A DNA stretch of 40,481 bases from Syntrophobacterales bacterium (GCA_018056545.1 JAGPFL010000007.1:1-40481), one strand, 5' to 3'. Shown: positions 27,837 to 38,178, numbered from the stretch's first letter. Numbers and translations are program-made. Notes: generated by a model not told the origin, from the sequence alone.

Positions 27837-27866
27837 AAAAAAGCCTCCCCCTTGTTCCGGGGAGGC
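27837..27866 (-). terminator. Attenuator terminator in the pyr leader
   Basis: On the minus strand an 8-bp stem GCCTCCCC/GGGGAGGC (27866-27843) with an 8-nt loop is followed by six T. It lies between the pyr promoter and the pyrR start, 20 nt before the ATG, so it must be read through for pyr expression. Confidence 0.92.
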
Positions 27867-27902
27867 CCGCCGCTCGTTGTCTTTTCCGCCAATTGTCGCA
27901 AG

Positions 27903-27936
27903 TTAATCCCTTTCCAATCTCTCCGGATCAGATTAA
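27903..27936 (-). promoter_or_regulatory. PyrR-binding RNA hairpin
   Basis: In the minus-strand transcript TTAATC (27936-27931) pairs with GATTAA (27908-27903). Inside, ATC and GAT flank the hexaloop CGGAGA (27925-27920). That matches the CNGNGA loop and ARUCC...GGYU-like flanks of known PyrR binding loops. It lies about 20-50 nt after the predicted transcription start and 36 nt before the terminator stem, the normal place for an anti-antiterminator. Confidence 0.8.
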
Positions 27937-27938
27937 AG

Positions 27939-27958
27939 GCCGGTCTTTCCAGACCGGC
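27939..27958. repeat. Perfect inverted repeat at the pyr transcription start
   Basis: GCCGGTCT and AGACCGGC form an 8-bp stem around a 4-nt loop (GGAA on the minus strand). The -10 box ends at 27962, so the expected start (about 27955) falls inside the repeat. It may be a 5'-end stabilising hairpin or a DNA operator. Confidence 0.5.
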
Positions 27959-27961
27959 TTC

Positions 27962-27990
27962 CTTATAGAGGATCGATCCTTTCTTGTCAA
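27962..27990 (-). promoter_or_regulatory. Sigma-70-type promoter of the pyr operon
   Basis: TTGACA (27990-27985), a 17-nt spacer and TATAAG (27967-27962) on the minus strand. The -35 is perfect and the -10 matches four or five positions. The leader it would give contains the PyrR hairpin and attenuator. Confidence 0.85.
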
Positions 27991-28066
27991 GAGACCATTG
28001 CCGCCGGTGATAATTGTCCTTGACATCCGGGACCGGATAATATTCAAAATCGCCAGGTGGAAAGTT

Positions 28067-28124
28067 GGTCAGGGAGACCCCCTGACCCGCTTGTCCGTTC
28101 GTGATGCCCGGGGAACTCCCGGGC
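28067..28124 (+). other. Two tandem hairpins in the leader of the FabG-like gene
   Basis: GGTCAGGG/CCCTGACC (28067-28087, 8 bp, 5-nt loop) is followed by GCCCGGG/CCCGGGC (28106-28124, 7 bp, 5-nt loop). Both are perfect, and the second ends 32 nt before the ATG at 28157. Neither is followed by a T tract. The paired-hairpin layout does not match the ACGR loops of the guanidine-II riboswitch. Function unknown. Confidence 0.5.
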
Positions 28125-28156
28125 GGTGAAAAAATCCATAAGGGGGAATCCGTGTT

Positions 28157-28882
28157 ATGCAAGAAAAGCCGTGGGCGCTGGTGACCGGTGGGAGTCGCGG
28201 CATCGGCCGGGCCATAGCCCTGGAACTGGCGGCAACAGGCCATCCGGTCCTCATCAACTACCGGGCCAATGAAGCGGCGGCCGAGGAAACCATGGAAATG
28301 ATTCACCGTCTGGGAGGCCAGGGGGAAAAGTACCGCTTCGACGTGGCGGAGCCGCGGGAAGCGGCGGCGGCCATGGAGGAGATCCTGGCGAAGCATCATG
28401 TCGCCATCCTCGTAAACAATGCGGGGGTAAACGCCGACGGTCTGTTTCTGATGATGCCCGAGAAAGACTGGGATGCGGTGATTCAGACCACCCTGAAGGG
28501 TTTTTACAACGTGACCAGGCCTGTGATCCGCACCATGGTCCGGAAAAGAAGGGGAGCGGTCGTGTCCATATCCTCGGCGGCGGCCCTGGTGGGAAACAGG
28601 GGCCAGGTGAATTATGCCGCCGCCAAAGCCGGACTCATAGCCGCCAGCCGGTCCCTGGCGGCGGAGGTGGCAAGATTGGGCGTACGGGTCAATGTCGTGG
28701 CGCCGGGACTTATCGAAACGGAAATGATCCGGCAGGCCCCCATAGAGAGGATCAAGGAGGTCATCCCCATGGCCCGGATCGGCAGACCGGAGGAGGTCGC
28801 CCGGGTGGTCCGCTTCCTCTGTTCGGACGACGCCTCCTATGTCACCGGACAGGTGATCTCCGTCAACGGCGGCATGATATGA
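28157..28882 (+). CDS. 3-oxoacyl-ACP / acetoacetyl-CoA reductase (FabG-like SDR)
   Basis: A 241-residue short-chain dehydrogenase. The cofactor motif TGGSRGIG (10-17), the NNAG stretch, and the catalytic Ser140, Tyr153 and Lys157 (VNYAAAKAG) are in place. The C-terminal GRPEEVARVVRFLCSDDASYVTGQVISVNGG is the FabG form (in part: YVTGQVISVNGG). It stands alone, not in a fatty-acid synthesis cluster, so it may reduce a 3-oxoacyl-CoA or a specialised ACP substrate. It is divergent from pyrR. AAGGGGG upstream serves as ribosome binding site. Confidence 0.9.
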   Translation: MQEKPWALVTGGSRGIGRAIALELAATGHPVLINYRANEAAAEETMEMIHRLGGQGEKYRFDVAEPREAAAAMEEILAKHHVAILVNNAGVNADGLFLMMPEKDWDAVIQTTLKGFYNVTRPVIRTMVRKRRGAVVSISSAAALVGNRGQVNYAAAKAGLIAASRSLAAEVARLGVRVNVVAPGLIETEMIRQAPIERIKEVIPMARIGRPEEVARVVRFLCSDDASYVTGQVISVNGGMI

Positions 28883-29231
28883 GCCGGACACGGCGCCTGC
28901 GGATGGAAGAAATATCGAGATCGGCATCCCTGTGGCGGTGCTTCATGCCTTCATAAAACCCCTCCCTCTGCGTTCCCGTATTTTTAATGAAAACAAGTTA
29001 TTGCGACCTTTCTTAAGCCATTTTTGTCGTTCGTGGGTGTCGGACAGACGTGACAATTCGGTGAAGAAGCCGCGGCCGGCCTCGAGACCTTCCCCGCCGC
29101 CTCGATCATGGGAATATTGACGGGGCGTCAAGGGTTACGCCCGGGGAGGAAGTACCCACAGGGGGGCGGTAAAAAAAAAGTGCCATTATGGAGGCCATGT
29201 GTTATAAGACACCCGCCTGGAGGGAGAGAGC
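28883..29231 (+). other. 349-nt leader region upstream of the MgtE-like gene
   Basis: No convincing gene lies here. Visible structures are an inverted repeat TTGACG-GGG-CGTCAA (29117-29131), an overlapping hairpin GGGCGT/ACGCCC (29123-29142), a run of nine A (about 29172-29180), and a small GTGT-TATAAG-ACAC hairpin just before the GGAGGGAGAGAG ribosome binding site. Because the downstream genes look like a magnesium transport unit I checked for an M-box or yybP-ykoY riboswitch; neither consensus is present. Confidence 0.4.
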
Positions 29232-30500
29232 ATGGCGGTACAAACCGAACCTCAGGTTTTTTTGTTTTTAAGCGAAATTCTGGGGAAATCCGTATCGGGA
29301 CCGGAAGGCTGGCCGCTGGGGAAAATCGTGGATCTGGTGGCCACCCTGGCCGAACCTTACCCCATTGTCACCGAGGCGATGATCGTGGCGGAAAGCGGGG
29401 ACCGACAGCCGAAACTGCTGCGGGTGCCGCCCATTGAGGAAAATCAGCCCGGCTTTGTAACCGACGCCTGGGACGATCGGGATTCCCGTCTCCCCGTTCT
29501 CCGGGACAACGAGCTGTTCCTGAAGGAAGCCATGCTGGACAAACAGATTGTGGACACTTATGGAGCCAAGGTGCGCCGGGTGAACGATCTCCAGTTTCTC
29601 AAGGCGCGCCGGAGCCTCCATCTGGTCCATGTGGATGTGGGCTTCCGGGGGTTGATGCGACGCACGGGCCTGGAAAAAGTCATGGATATGTGCCTCCGCG
29701 GATTTTTTGACTATACCCTGCCGAATCAGTATATATCCTGGAAATACGTTCAACCCGTCGCCTCTCCGGATCTGCTCCGTCTGAAGATTGCCCAGGCTCG
29801 TCTATCCCAGCTTCATCCGGCTGATCTGGCGGATATTATTGAAGATCTCGACATTCGTCAGCGCAGCGCCGTGTTTCAATCCCTGGATGTGGAAACGGCG
29901 GCGGAAACCCTGGAAGAGACCGATCCCAAGATCCAGGTGAGCCTGATCGAGGATATGGACGCCGCAGATGCCTCGGATATCATCGAGGAGATGTCTCTCA
30001 GTGAAGCGGCGGATCTCCTGGGAGACCTGTCCAAGGAAAAGGCGGAGGTCATCCTGAAGGAAATGGAGCAGGATATCGCCGAGGATGTCAAGGAACTCCT
30101 GGCCCATCCCGAGGAGGAGGCCGGCGGCCTCATGACCACGGCCATCATCCAGTTGCCCCCCTTCTGGACCGTGGAAGAAGCCCTGGCCAAGATCCGTTCG
30201 GAAGCCGAGGACATGGATTTTATCTATTACATATATGTGATTGACGAAGAGGAACGGCTCTTGGGCATGCTCAGCCTGAAGGAACTCCTGGCCGCCCCCG
30301 CCGCCTCACGCTTGGCGGATATCATGGACTCCCGGGTGGTGGCGGTGAGCCTGGACGAGGACAAGGACGAAATCGCCGAGCAGTTCGCCAAATACGGTCT
30401 GGTGGCCATCCCCGTCGTTGACGGGGAGAAAAGAATCAAAGGGGTGATTCCCTTCAAGAATCTCCTGGAGATCGTGTCGCCCCATTTGGGCAAAAAATGA
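29232..30500 (+). CDS. Soluble MgtE_N-CBS domain protein
   Basis: A 422-residue protein with no membrane segment. The N-terminal 170 residues appear to be two PRC-barrel-like units (LGKSVSGPEGWPLGKIVDLV; KQIVDTYGAKVRRVNDL). Residues about 175-285 are the MgtE N-terminal superhelix (LHPADLADIIEDLDIRQRSAVFQSL; helical repeats rich in Asp/Glu), and about 290-420 hold a CBS pair (LMTTAIIQLPP, IMDSRVVAVSLDEDKDEIAEQFAKY). In MgtE channels these cytosolic modules sense magnesium and gate the pore; here the pore domain is missing. The NRAMP-type transporter gene starts 37 nt downstream, so I infer that this protein regulates it. Confidence 0.85.
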   Translation: MAVQTEPQVFLFLSEILGKSVSGPEGWPLGKIVDLVATLAEPYPIVTEAMIVAESGDRQPKLLRVPPIEENQPGFVTDAWDDRDSRLPVLRDNELFLKEAMLDKQIVDTYGAKVRRVNDLQFLKARRSLHLVHVDVGFRGLMRRTGLEKVMDMCLRGFFDYTLPNQYISWKYVQPVASPDLLRLKIAQARLSQLHPADLADIIEDLDIRQRSAVFQSLDVETAAETLEETDPKIQVSLIEDMDAADASDIIEEMSLSEAADLLGDLSKEKAEVILKEMEQDIAEDVKELLAHPEEEAGGLMTTAIIQLPPFWTVEEALAKIRSEAEDMDFIYYIYVIDEEERLLGMLSLKELLAAPAASRLADIMDSRVVAVSLDEDKDEIAEQFAKYGLVAIPVVDGEKRIKGVIPFKNLLEIVSPHLGKK

Positions 30501-30537
30501 AGAAGATATAAGTCATGGAAGAAGGCGAAGGTCATTT

Positions 30538-31821
30538 ATGTCTGCTGGGGCATCGGAAAAAAGGAAATGGCCGGGTGTGTTCCGGCGTCTCTTCTCACGG
30601 CGTTGGTGGCGGTCCCTGGGGCTGTTTTTCGCCCTTATCGGTCCGGGGATCATCACCTCCAACGTGGACAACGACGCCGGCGGCATTACCACCTACTCCC
30701 TGGCCGGTGCCCAGTTCGGCCTGTCCCTCCTCTGGATTCTCGCTCCGATAACCCTCGCCCTCATAATCATTCAGGAAATGTGCGCCCGCATGGGGGTCGT
30801 ATCCGGCAAGGGGCTCTCCGACCTTATTAGGGAGCGCTTCGGGGCCCGGGTGACCTTTTATCTGATGATTGTCCTGTTCGTGACCAATCTGGGGAATACG
30901 ATTTCCGAATTCGCCGGTATTGCCGCCAGCCTGGAGATCTTCGGCATCAGCAAATACGTTTCCGTCCCCTGCGGCGCCTTTTTCGTCTGGTGGCTGGTGG
31001 TGAAGGGGAATTACAAGTCCGTGGAGAAGGTGTTTCTGGTAGCCTGCGTCTTCTATCTCTCCTACATCATCTCCGGTTTTATGGGCAAACCCGACTGGGG
31101 GCAGATCGGCCGGGCCATGATCACCCCGACCCTCCGTTCCGATCCCGCCTTTCTCACCATGGCCGTCGGTATTGTGGGCACCACCATCGCCCCGTGGATG
31201 CAGTTCTATCTCCAGTCTTCGGTGGTCGACAAGGGGTTGAAGGCGGAGGATTACGAATACACCCGGATGGATGTCATTGTCGGTTCGTTCACCGTGAATA
31301 TCGTGGCCTTTTTTATCATCATGCTCTGCGCGGTGACGCTGTTCCAACAGGGAATAAAGATCGAGACGGCCAAGGACGCCGCCCTGGCCCTGGCGCCCCT
31401 GGCCGGCGAGTACTGTGCCTGGCTCTTTGCCTTCGGCCTCCTGAACGCCTCGCTGTTTGCCGCCTCCATTCTGCCGCTGTCCACGGCATATACGGTCTGC
31501 GAGGCCTTCGGCTGGGAATCCGGACTGGATCACCGCTTCACGGAGGCCCCCCAGTTCTACGGCATGTATTCCCTGATGATCTTTCTGGGGGCGGCGATCA
31601 TTCTCTTTCCCGACATGCCCCTGATTGCCATCATGTTCTATTCCCAGGTCATCAACGGCCTCCTACTCCCCTTCGTCCTCATCTTCATGCTCATCCTCAT
31701 CAACGACCGACGGATTATGGGGAACTTCGTGAATGGGAGGATAATGAACATCGTTGCCTGGCTTACCGTGGGCATCATGATCGTCCTGTCCCTGGGTGTC
31801 GTGGTCACTTCCTTAATCTGA
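30538..31821 (+). CDS. NRAMP-family divalent metal transporter, magnesium-type variant
   Basis: A 427-residue protein with about 11 membrane helices. The family's TM1 site (DPGN) reads D44-N-D-A here, within IITSNVDNDAGGITTYS, and the TM6 site (usually MPH) reads A218-P-W. The metal-coordinating methionine that selects manganese and iron is therefore replaced by alanine. Loss of this methionine is a known property of the NRAMP-related magnesium transporters. Pairing with a magnesium-sensor-like MgtE_N/CBS protein supports magnesium as substrate. I infer proton-independent or weakly coupled Mg2+ uptake, but transport direction and ion are not proven by sequence. Confidence 0.88.
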   Translation: MSAGASEKRKWPGVFRRLFSRRWWRSLGLFFALIGPGIITSNVDNDAGGITTYSLAGAQFGLSLLWILAPITLALIIIQEMCARMGVVSGKGLSDLIRERFGARVTFYLMIVLFVTNLGNTISEFAGIAASLEIFGISKYVSVPCGAFFVWWLVVKGNYKSVEKVFLVACVFYLSYIISGFMGKPDWGQIGRAMITPTLRSDPAFLTMAVGIVGTTIAPWMQFYLQSSVVDKGLKAEDYEYTRMDVIVGSFTVNIVAFFIIMLCAVTLFQQGIKIETAKDAALALAPLAGEYCAWLFAFGLLNASLFAASILPLSTAYTVCEAFGWESGLDHRFTEAPQFYGMYSLMIFLGAAIILFPDMPLIAIMFYSQVINGLLLPFVLIFMLILINDRRIMGNFVNGRIMNIVAWLTVGIMIVLSLGVVVTSLI

Positions 31822-32010
31822 TATTCACCTTACGGAACGGTCCGCCACGACGTGGTATAGAAAGCGGGAAGTCAGACCCCCACGATATTCAAAGGCGAGC
31901 CCATCTTCCCGCGGTTATGTAAGGCTAATTCGCTGGAAACAATCATGCCCCGTGGAGCACCGGGAGGCATGTAAAGGGCATTTTCAGAGGAAAGTAGAGG
32001 CTTGCAGCTC
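31822..32010. ncRNA. Structured non-coding segment between convergent genes, identity unknown
   Basis: A 189-nt segment between the NRAMP gene and lepB. It contains a perfect 8-bp stem GCGGGAAG/CTTCCCGC (31864-31871 with 31905-31912), enclosed by CCTTAC/GTAAGG (31828-31833 with 31919-31924), a small CCAC-GAC-GTGG hairpin (about 31845-31855) and a separate CATGCC/GGCATG hairpin (31944-31971). This nested layout looks like a folded RNA. On the minus strand it also holds a 32-codon ORF (31970-31872) whose end, GKMGSPLNIVGV, overlaps the 8-bp stem. I cannot assign it to 6S, SRP, tmRNA, RNase P or a riboswitch. It could be an RNA gene, a remnant of a mobile element or an elaborate bidirectional terminator. 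Confidence 0.35.
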
Positions 32011-32625
32011 TCAATGCAGCAGGCTGCCCAGGCGGTTCCAACGGACGGAATTGTTTTCTTTATCCCACGACCAGTAGATGATGTAGGCCTTGCCCATGAC
32101 GTCCTTGAGATCTACAAAACCCCAGAAACGACTGTCGTAACTCTGATCGCGGTTGTCCCCCATGGCGAAGACGGTTCCCTTGGGGACGGTGACGGGCCCG
32201 AAATTGTCCCGGGGTTGGATGGCCCCGGGAATAACGAAGTCGTCCACATAAACGCCATGCTTGTCTTCGTAGGGCATGCCGTTGAGAAAGATCTTCTTGT
32301 TGCGGATTTCGATGGTGTCGCCTCCGACGCCGATCACCCGTTTGATGAAATCCTTGGAGCGGTCCTCGGGATAGATGAAGACGATGATCTCCCCCCGTTG
32401 GGGATCCCGGACGGGGATTAGGGTCTTGCGGAAATAGGGAATCTTTACGCCGTAGATGAATTTGCTCACCAGGATGTGATCGCCGATGAGCAGGGTGGGC
32501 TTCATGGAGCCGGAAGGGATCTTGAAGGCCTGGACGACGAAGGTGCGGATGAAAAAGGCAATGAGAATGGCGATGATGATTGCTTCGGCGTATTCCTGGA
32601 TCTTTGATTTGGGTTTTTTCGTCAT
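32011..32625 (-). CDS. lepB: Signal peptidase I
   Basis: A 204-residue membrane protease that removes signal peptides at the outer face of the inner membrane. One N-terminal helix (about 12-34) precedes the catalytic Ser40 in IPSGSMKPTL; the general-base Lys95 is in DFIKRVIGVGGD, and GDNRDQSYDSRFWG is box E. I prefer the ATG at 32625; a GTG at 32661 would add 12 residues and overlap the upstream gene by 17 nt. It is the last gene of a run that also encodes the SecDF-YajC export machinery. Confidence 0.95.
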   Translation of the reverse strand: MTKKPKSKIQEYAEAIIIAILIAFFIRTFVVQAFKIPSGSMKPTLLIGDHILVSKFIYGVKIPYFRKTLIPVRDPQRGEIIVFIYPEDRSKDFIKRVIGVGGDTIEIRNKKIFLNGMPYEDKHGVYVDDFVIPGAIQPRDNFGPVTVPKGTVFAMGDNRDQSYDSRFWGFVDLKDVMGKAYIIYWSWDKENNSVRWNRLGSLLH

Positions 32626-32644
32626 GTTGGCAACATTCCCTGTT

Positions 32645-33157
32645 TCAAGAATAAACGGCACTCAACGCCATGATGACCATGACAAAGGCAAGGGCCCCTT
32701 TCAGGCACATGCCGGCGATGCGCCCCAGTATCATGCCGAAGCCGGCCCGGAAAGCCGCCTTCATCCGCCGCTGCCTGATAATTTCCACGGTCGCCACCCC
32801 GGCCAATCCTCCCAGGAAGGCCCCGGCAATGGCGCCGAAGCCGAAGAAAAAAGGCGTCAGCAGTGCTGCGCCGATGATGCTCCCCGCCAGGGAGGCCCAG
32901 AATCCTCTAGCGGAGATACCGAACTGGAACGCCAGCGACAACCCGATGAAAAATTCCAGCGTTTCGGCAAGCACCGCCAAAAAGACGATGAGGAGGACCA
33001 ACTTCCAGCCGATGGTGCTGAAACCGGTTACCGCCGCGTAAATGATCACATCCGCGGCGATGATGACCGTTCCCGGCAACCCGAAGACGATGGAAAGGAG
33101 CCCCAGCACCAGGACGGCGATAAAGATGCTCAAACCGATGACTTCCAGCGGCGACAA
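32645..33157 (-). CDS. DUF456 family membrane protein
   Basis: A 170-residue protein of about five hydrophobic helices with the glycine-rich GAIAGAFLGGLAGVATVE segment typical of DUF456. The function of the family is unknown. The only suitable start is TTG at 33157, with GAAGGA 9 nt upstream and located 1 nt after the secF stop, so it is translated as part of the sec operon. A lepB gene follows it. Confidence 0.8.
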   Translation of the reverse strand: MSPLEVIGLSIFIAVLVLGLLSIVFGLPGTVIIAADVIIYAAVTGFSTIGWKLVLLIVFLAVLAETLEFFIGLSLAFQFGISARGFWASLAGSIIGAALLTPFFFGFGAIAGAFLGGLAGVATVEIIRQRRMKAAFRAGFGMILGRIAGMCLKGALAFVMVIMALSAVYS

Positions 33158-33158
33158 T

Positions 33159-34070
33159 TTATTTTTTCCTTCGCATCTTGGAGGGCTTCCAGTTTTCCCA
33201 GGCCAGAACGATGGGCGAGGCGATGAAGATCGAAGAGTAGGTGCCCACGAGGACGCCCACGATCAGGGCGAAGGCAAAGTCGTGGATGACCGGTCCGCCG
33301 AAGAAAAAGAGGGCCAGCAGGACGACAAAAACGGTAAAGGAGGTGAGGATCGTCCGGCTCAGGGTCTGGTTGATGCTGTCGTTGATCACCTCCGCCAGGG
33401 GCTGTTTGATGTTTTTCCGGGAGTTTTCCCGGATGCGGTCGAAAACGACGATGGTGTCGTTGATGGAGTAGCCGATGATGGTCAGCAGCGCCGCCACGAT
33501 GGTCAGGTCGAACTCCTTGTTCAGGAGGGAGAAGGCGCCGATGGTGATGATGGTGTCATGGACCAGGGCCAGGATGCCGCCCACGGCGTAGCGGAACTCA
33601 AAACGCCAGGCGATGTAGATGAGCATGCCGATCCAGGAGAACATGATGGCCAGCAGCGCCTTCTTGGTTAGGTCCTTTCCCACTTTGGGTCCCACCATTT
33701 CTACCCGCCGCATCTCGATGGCCTTTTCCCCGAAGGTTCTGCTCAGGGTTTCTTCCACCTTTCCCGAAAGCCCTTTGAGATCCGAGGCGCTCTCGGCGAT
33801 GCGAACGACGATTTCCTGAGGGCCGTACTGTTGGATGATGCTGTTTTGGAGACCCAGGGGGCGGAAGGCGTCCCGGATCTTGTCGATGGTGAAGGGGACA
33901 TTGAACTTCACCTGCACGAGGGTGCCGCCGGCGAAATCGATGCCGTAGTTCAGGCCCCCGTGCCAGACGATGGAAGCCAGGCTGATGATGATCATGGCCA
34001 GGGAGATGCCGAAGGCCATCTTCATCTTGCCGACAAAATCGAAATGGATGTCCGGTTTGATGAATTCCAT
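33159..34070 (-). CDS. secF: Protein translocase subunit SecF
   Basis: A 303-residue inner-membrane protein with six helices. The first helix is followed by NYGIDFAGGTLVQVKF in the periplasmic domain, and the later helices carry IIGYSINDTIVVFDRIREN and the DSINQTLSRTILTS segment. It works with SecD and YajC to help proteins through SecYEG using the proton gradient. The ATG at 34070 follows AAGGAG; longer frames upstream belong to a shadow of secD. It starts 11 nt after secD. Confidence 0.96.
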   Translation of the reverse strand: MEFIKPDIHFDFVGKMKMAFGISLAMIIISLASIVWHGGLNYGIDFAGGTLVQVKFNVPFTIDKIRDAFRPLGLQNSIIQQYGPQEIVVRIAESASDLKGLSGKVEETLSRTFGEKAIEMRRVEMVGPKVGKDLTKKALLAIMFSWIGMLIYIAWRFEFRYAVGGILALVHDTIITIGAFSLLNKEFDLTIVAALLTIIGYSINDTIVVFDRIRENSRKNIKQPLAEVINDSINQTLSRTILTSFTVFVVLLALFFFGGPVIHDFAFALIVGVLVGTYSSIFIASPIVLAWENWKPSKMRRKK

Positions 34071-34081
34071 GAAAGCGCTCC

Positions 34082-35683
34082 TTATACGCTGATCGTCTGA
34101 ATCTTCCGGTTCCAGACGAAGTAGTCGAAGATGATGCGGGTGACGAAAATGGCGGTGAACATACTGGCCACGATGCCGATGGTAAGGGTCACCGCGAAGC
34201 CTTTCACCGGTCCGGTTCCGAAACCGAAGAGGAAGAGGGCGGCGATCAGGGTGGTCACGTTGGAGTCCAGAATGGTCAGGAAGGCCTTGCCGTAGCCGGC
34301 CTCGATGGCCGCCCGGGGGGTTTTCCCGCCCCGCAGTTCCTCCCTGATGCGCTCGAAGATCAGGACGTTGGCATCCACGGCCATGCCGATGACCAGGACG
34401 ATGCCGGCGATGCCCGGGAGGGTCAGGGTGGCCCGGAAGGCCGCCAAGGCTCCGAAGATGATGATGATGTTCAGGATCAGGGCGACATTCGCCACCAGAC
34501 CGGAGAGCTTGTAATAGACCATCATGAACAGCGCGACCAGCAGCCCGCCGATGATGGTGGACCACAGGCCTTTGTCGATGGAATCCTGGCCCAGGGAGGG
34601 GCCCACGGTCCTTTCCTCCAGGATGGTGACCGGGGCGGGCAGGGCGCCGGCCCGAAGAACGATGGCCAGGTCTTTGGCCTCATCCATGGTGAAGGTGCCG
34701 GTGATCTGGGCGTTGCCGCCGGAGATCCTTTCCTGGATCACCGGGGCGGAATGGATTACCCCGTCCAGGACGATGGCCAGGCGCTTCTTGACGTTTTCCG
34801 CCGTGATCCGGTCGAAATCCTGGGCGCCCTGGGCGTTGAACTTCAGGGAGACGTAAGGTTCCCCGAAACGGTCGGCGATGGACACCTTGGCGGTTTCCAG
34901 GGAGGCACCGGTCATGAGGGTTTTATTCTTGACGAGATAGGGAACCTGGGTCCGGCGTCCCGATTCCCGGTCCAGATGGGTGCCGTAGGCGATCGCGCTA
35001 CCCTCGGGGATGTTGCCCCGCAGGGCCTCTTCGAGGCTGTGCTCTTCGTCCAGCAATTTGAATTCCAGCAGGGCGGTCTTGCCGATGAGGTTCTTGGCCC
35101 GCCCCGGGTCCTTGATGCCGGGCAACTGAACGATGATCCGGTCCTCACCCTGGGGGATGATTTCCGGTTCTGTGATGCCGAACTGGTCAACCCGGTTCCG
35201 GATGGTTTCCAGGGCCTGCTCCATGGCCAGTTTCTTGACGTCCGCCGCCCGCTTGGCCTTGAATTGTATCTGGACGACTTCCCGCCCTTCCCGCTGGGAC
35301 GATGATGCCACCTCGAAATCGGGGTAGCTGTCCTTCAGGAGTTTTTCGAAGGCCTCCCGCGCCGGATGATCGGGGAATTCCACCGTGATGGCGTCGGTAC
35401 TTGTGCGGCCGATGTTGCGGAAACGGATTTTCTTTTCCATCATCGTTTCTTTGATTTCGTTGGCCACCCGCTCGACGGTGCCCTCCATGGCCTTACCGGT
35501 CTGAACTTCCAGGACGAGATGCATACCGCCCTGGAGATCGAGACCGAGATGAATCCTGTCGGTGGGCAGATTCTTCTTCCACATCTCCGGGAGATTGTCC
35601 GTCAGGGAAGGGGTGAGGTAAAAAAGGGCGGCAAAGCAGACCACCAAGACGATGACAGCCCGGATTCCTAAGTTCTTTATCAT
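34082..35683 (-). CDS. secD: Protein translocase subunit SecD
   Basis: A 533-residue partner of SecF. An N-terminal helix (about 8-27), GLDLQGGMHLVLEV, a large periplasmic domain (about 45-360), and a C-terminal five-helix unit with GMAVDANVLIFERIREELRGG, whose aspartate is in the proton path of SecD. Full length for Desulfobacterota. It follows yajC by 19 nt. Confidence 0.97.
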   Translation of the reverse strand: MIKNLGIRAVIVLVVCFAALFYLTPSLTDNLPEMWKKNLPTDRIHLGLDLQGGMHLVLEVQTGKAMEGTVERVANEIKETMMEKKIRFRNIGRTSTDAITVEFPDHPAREAFEKLLKDSYPDFEVASSSQREGREVVQIQFKAKRAADVKKLAMEQALETIRNRVDQFGITEPEIIPQGEDRIIVQLPGIKDPGRAKNLIGKTALLEFKLLDEEHSLEEALRGNIPEGSAIAYGTHLDRESGRRTQVPYLVKNKTLMTGASLETAKVSIADRFGEPYVSLKFNAQGAQDFDRITAENVKKRLAIVLDGVIHSAPVIQERISGGNAQITGTFTMDEAKDLAIVLRAGALPAPVTILEERTVGPSLGQDSIDKGLWSTIIGGLLVALFMMVYYKLSGLVANVALILNIIIIFGALAAFRATLTLPGIAGIVLVIGMAVDANVLIFERIREELRGGKTPRAAIEAGYGKAFLTILDSNVTTLIAALFLFGFGTGPVKGFAVTLTIGIVASMFTAIFVTRIIFDYFVWNRKIQTISV

Positions 35684-35702
35684 TCCTGACCTCTCTTGCT
35701 TC

Positions 35703-38174
<2,472 letters not shown>

Positions 38175-38178
<4 letters not shown>

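Noticed and set aside
27984..28014. Plus-strand promoter TTGTCA...GATAAT for the FabG-like gene overlapping the pyr -35 box
   Set aside because: The 19-nt spacer is too long for confidence, so it is not listed as a feature.
29100..29200. Mn or Mg riboswitch (yybP-ykoY or M-box) upstream of the MgtE-like gene
   Set aside because: A GGGGAG stretch is present, but the rest of either consensus is missing.
31860..31885. CGGGAAGTCAGACC resembling the end of a cobalamin riboswitch
   Set aside because: The rest of the riboswitch core would have to lie inside the NRAMP coding region and is not there, and no plus-strand gene follows.
32625..32661. GTG at 32661 as lepB start
   Set aside because: It overlaps the upstream gene and adds residues not typical for signal peptidase I; the ATG at 32625 begins the usual short basic segment before the membrane helix.
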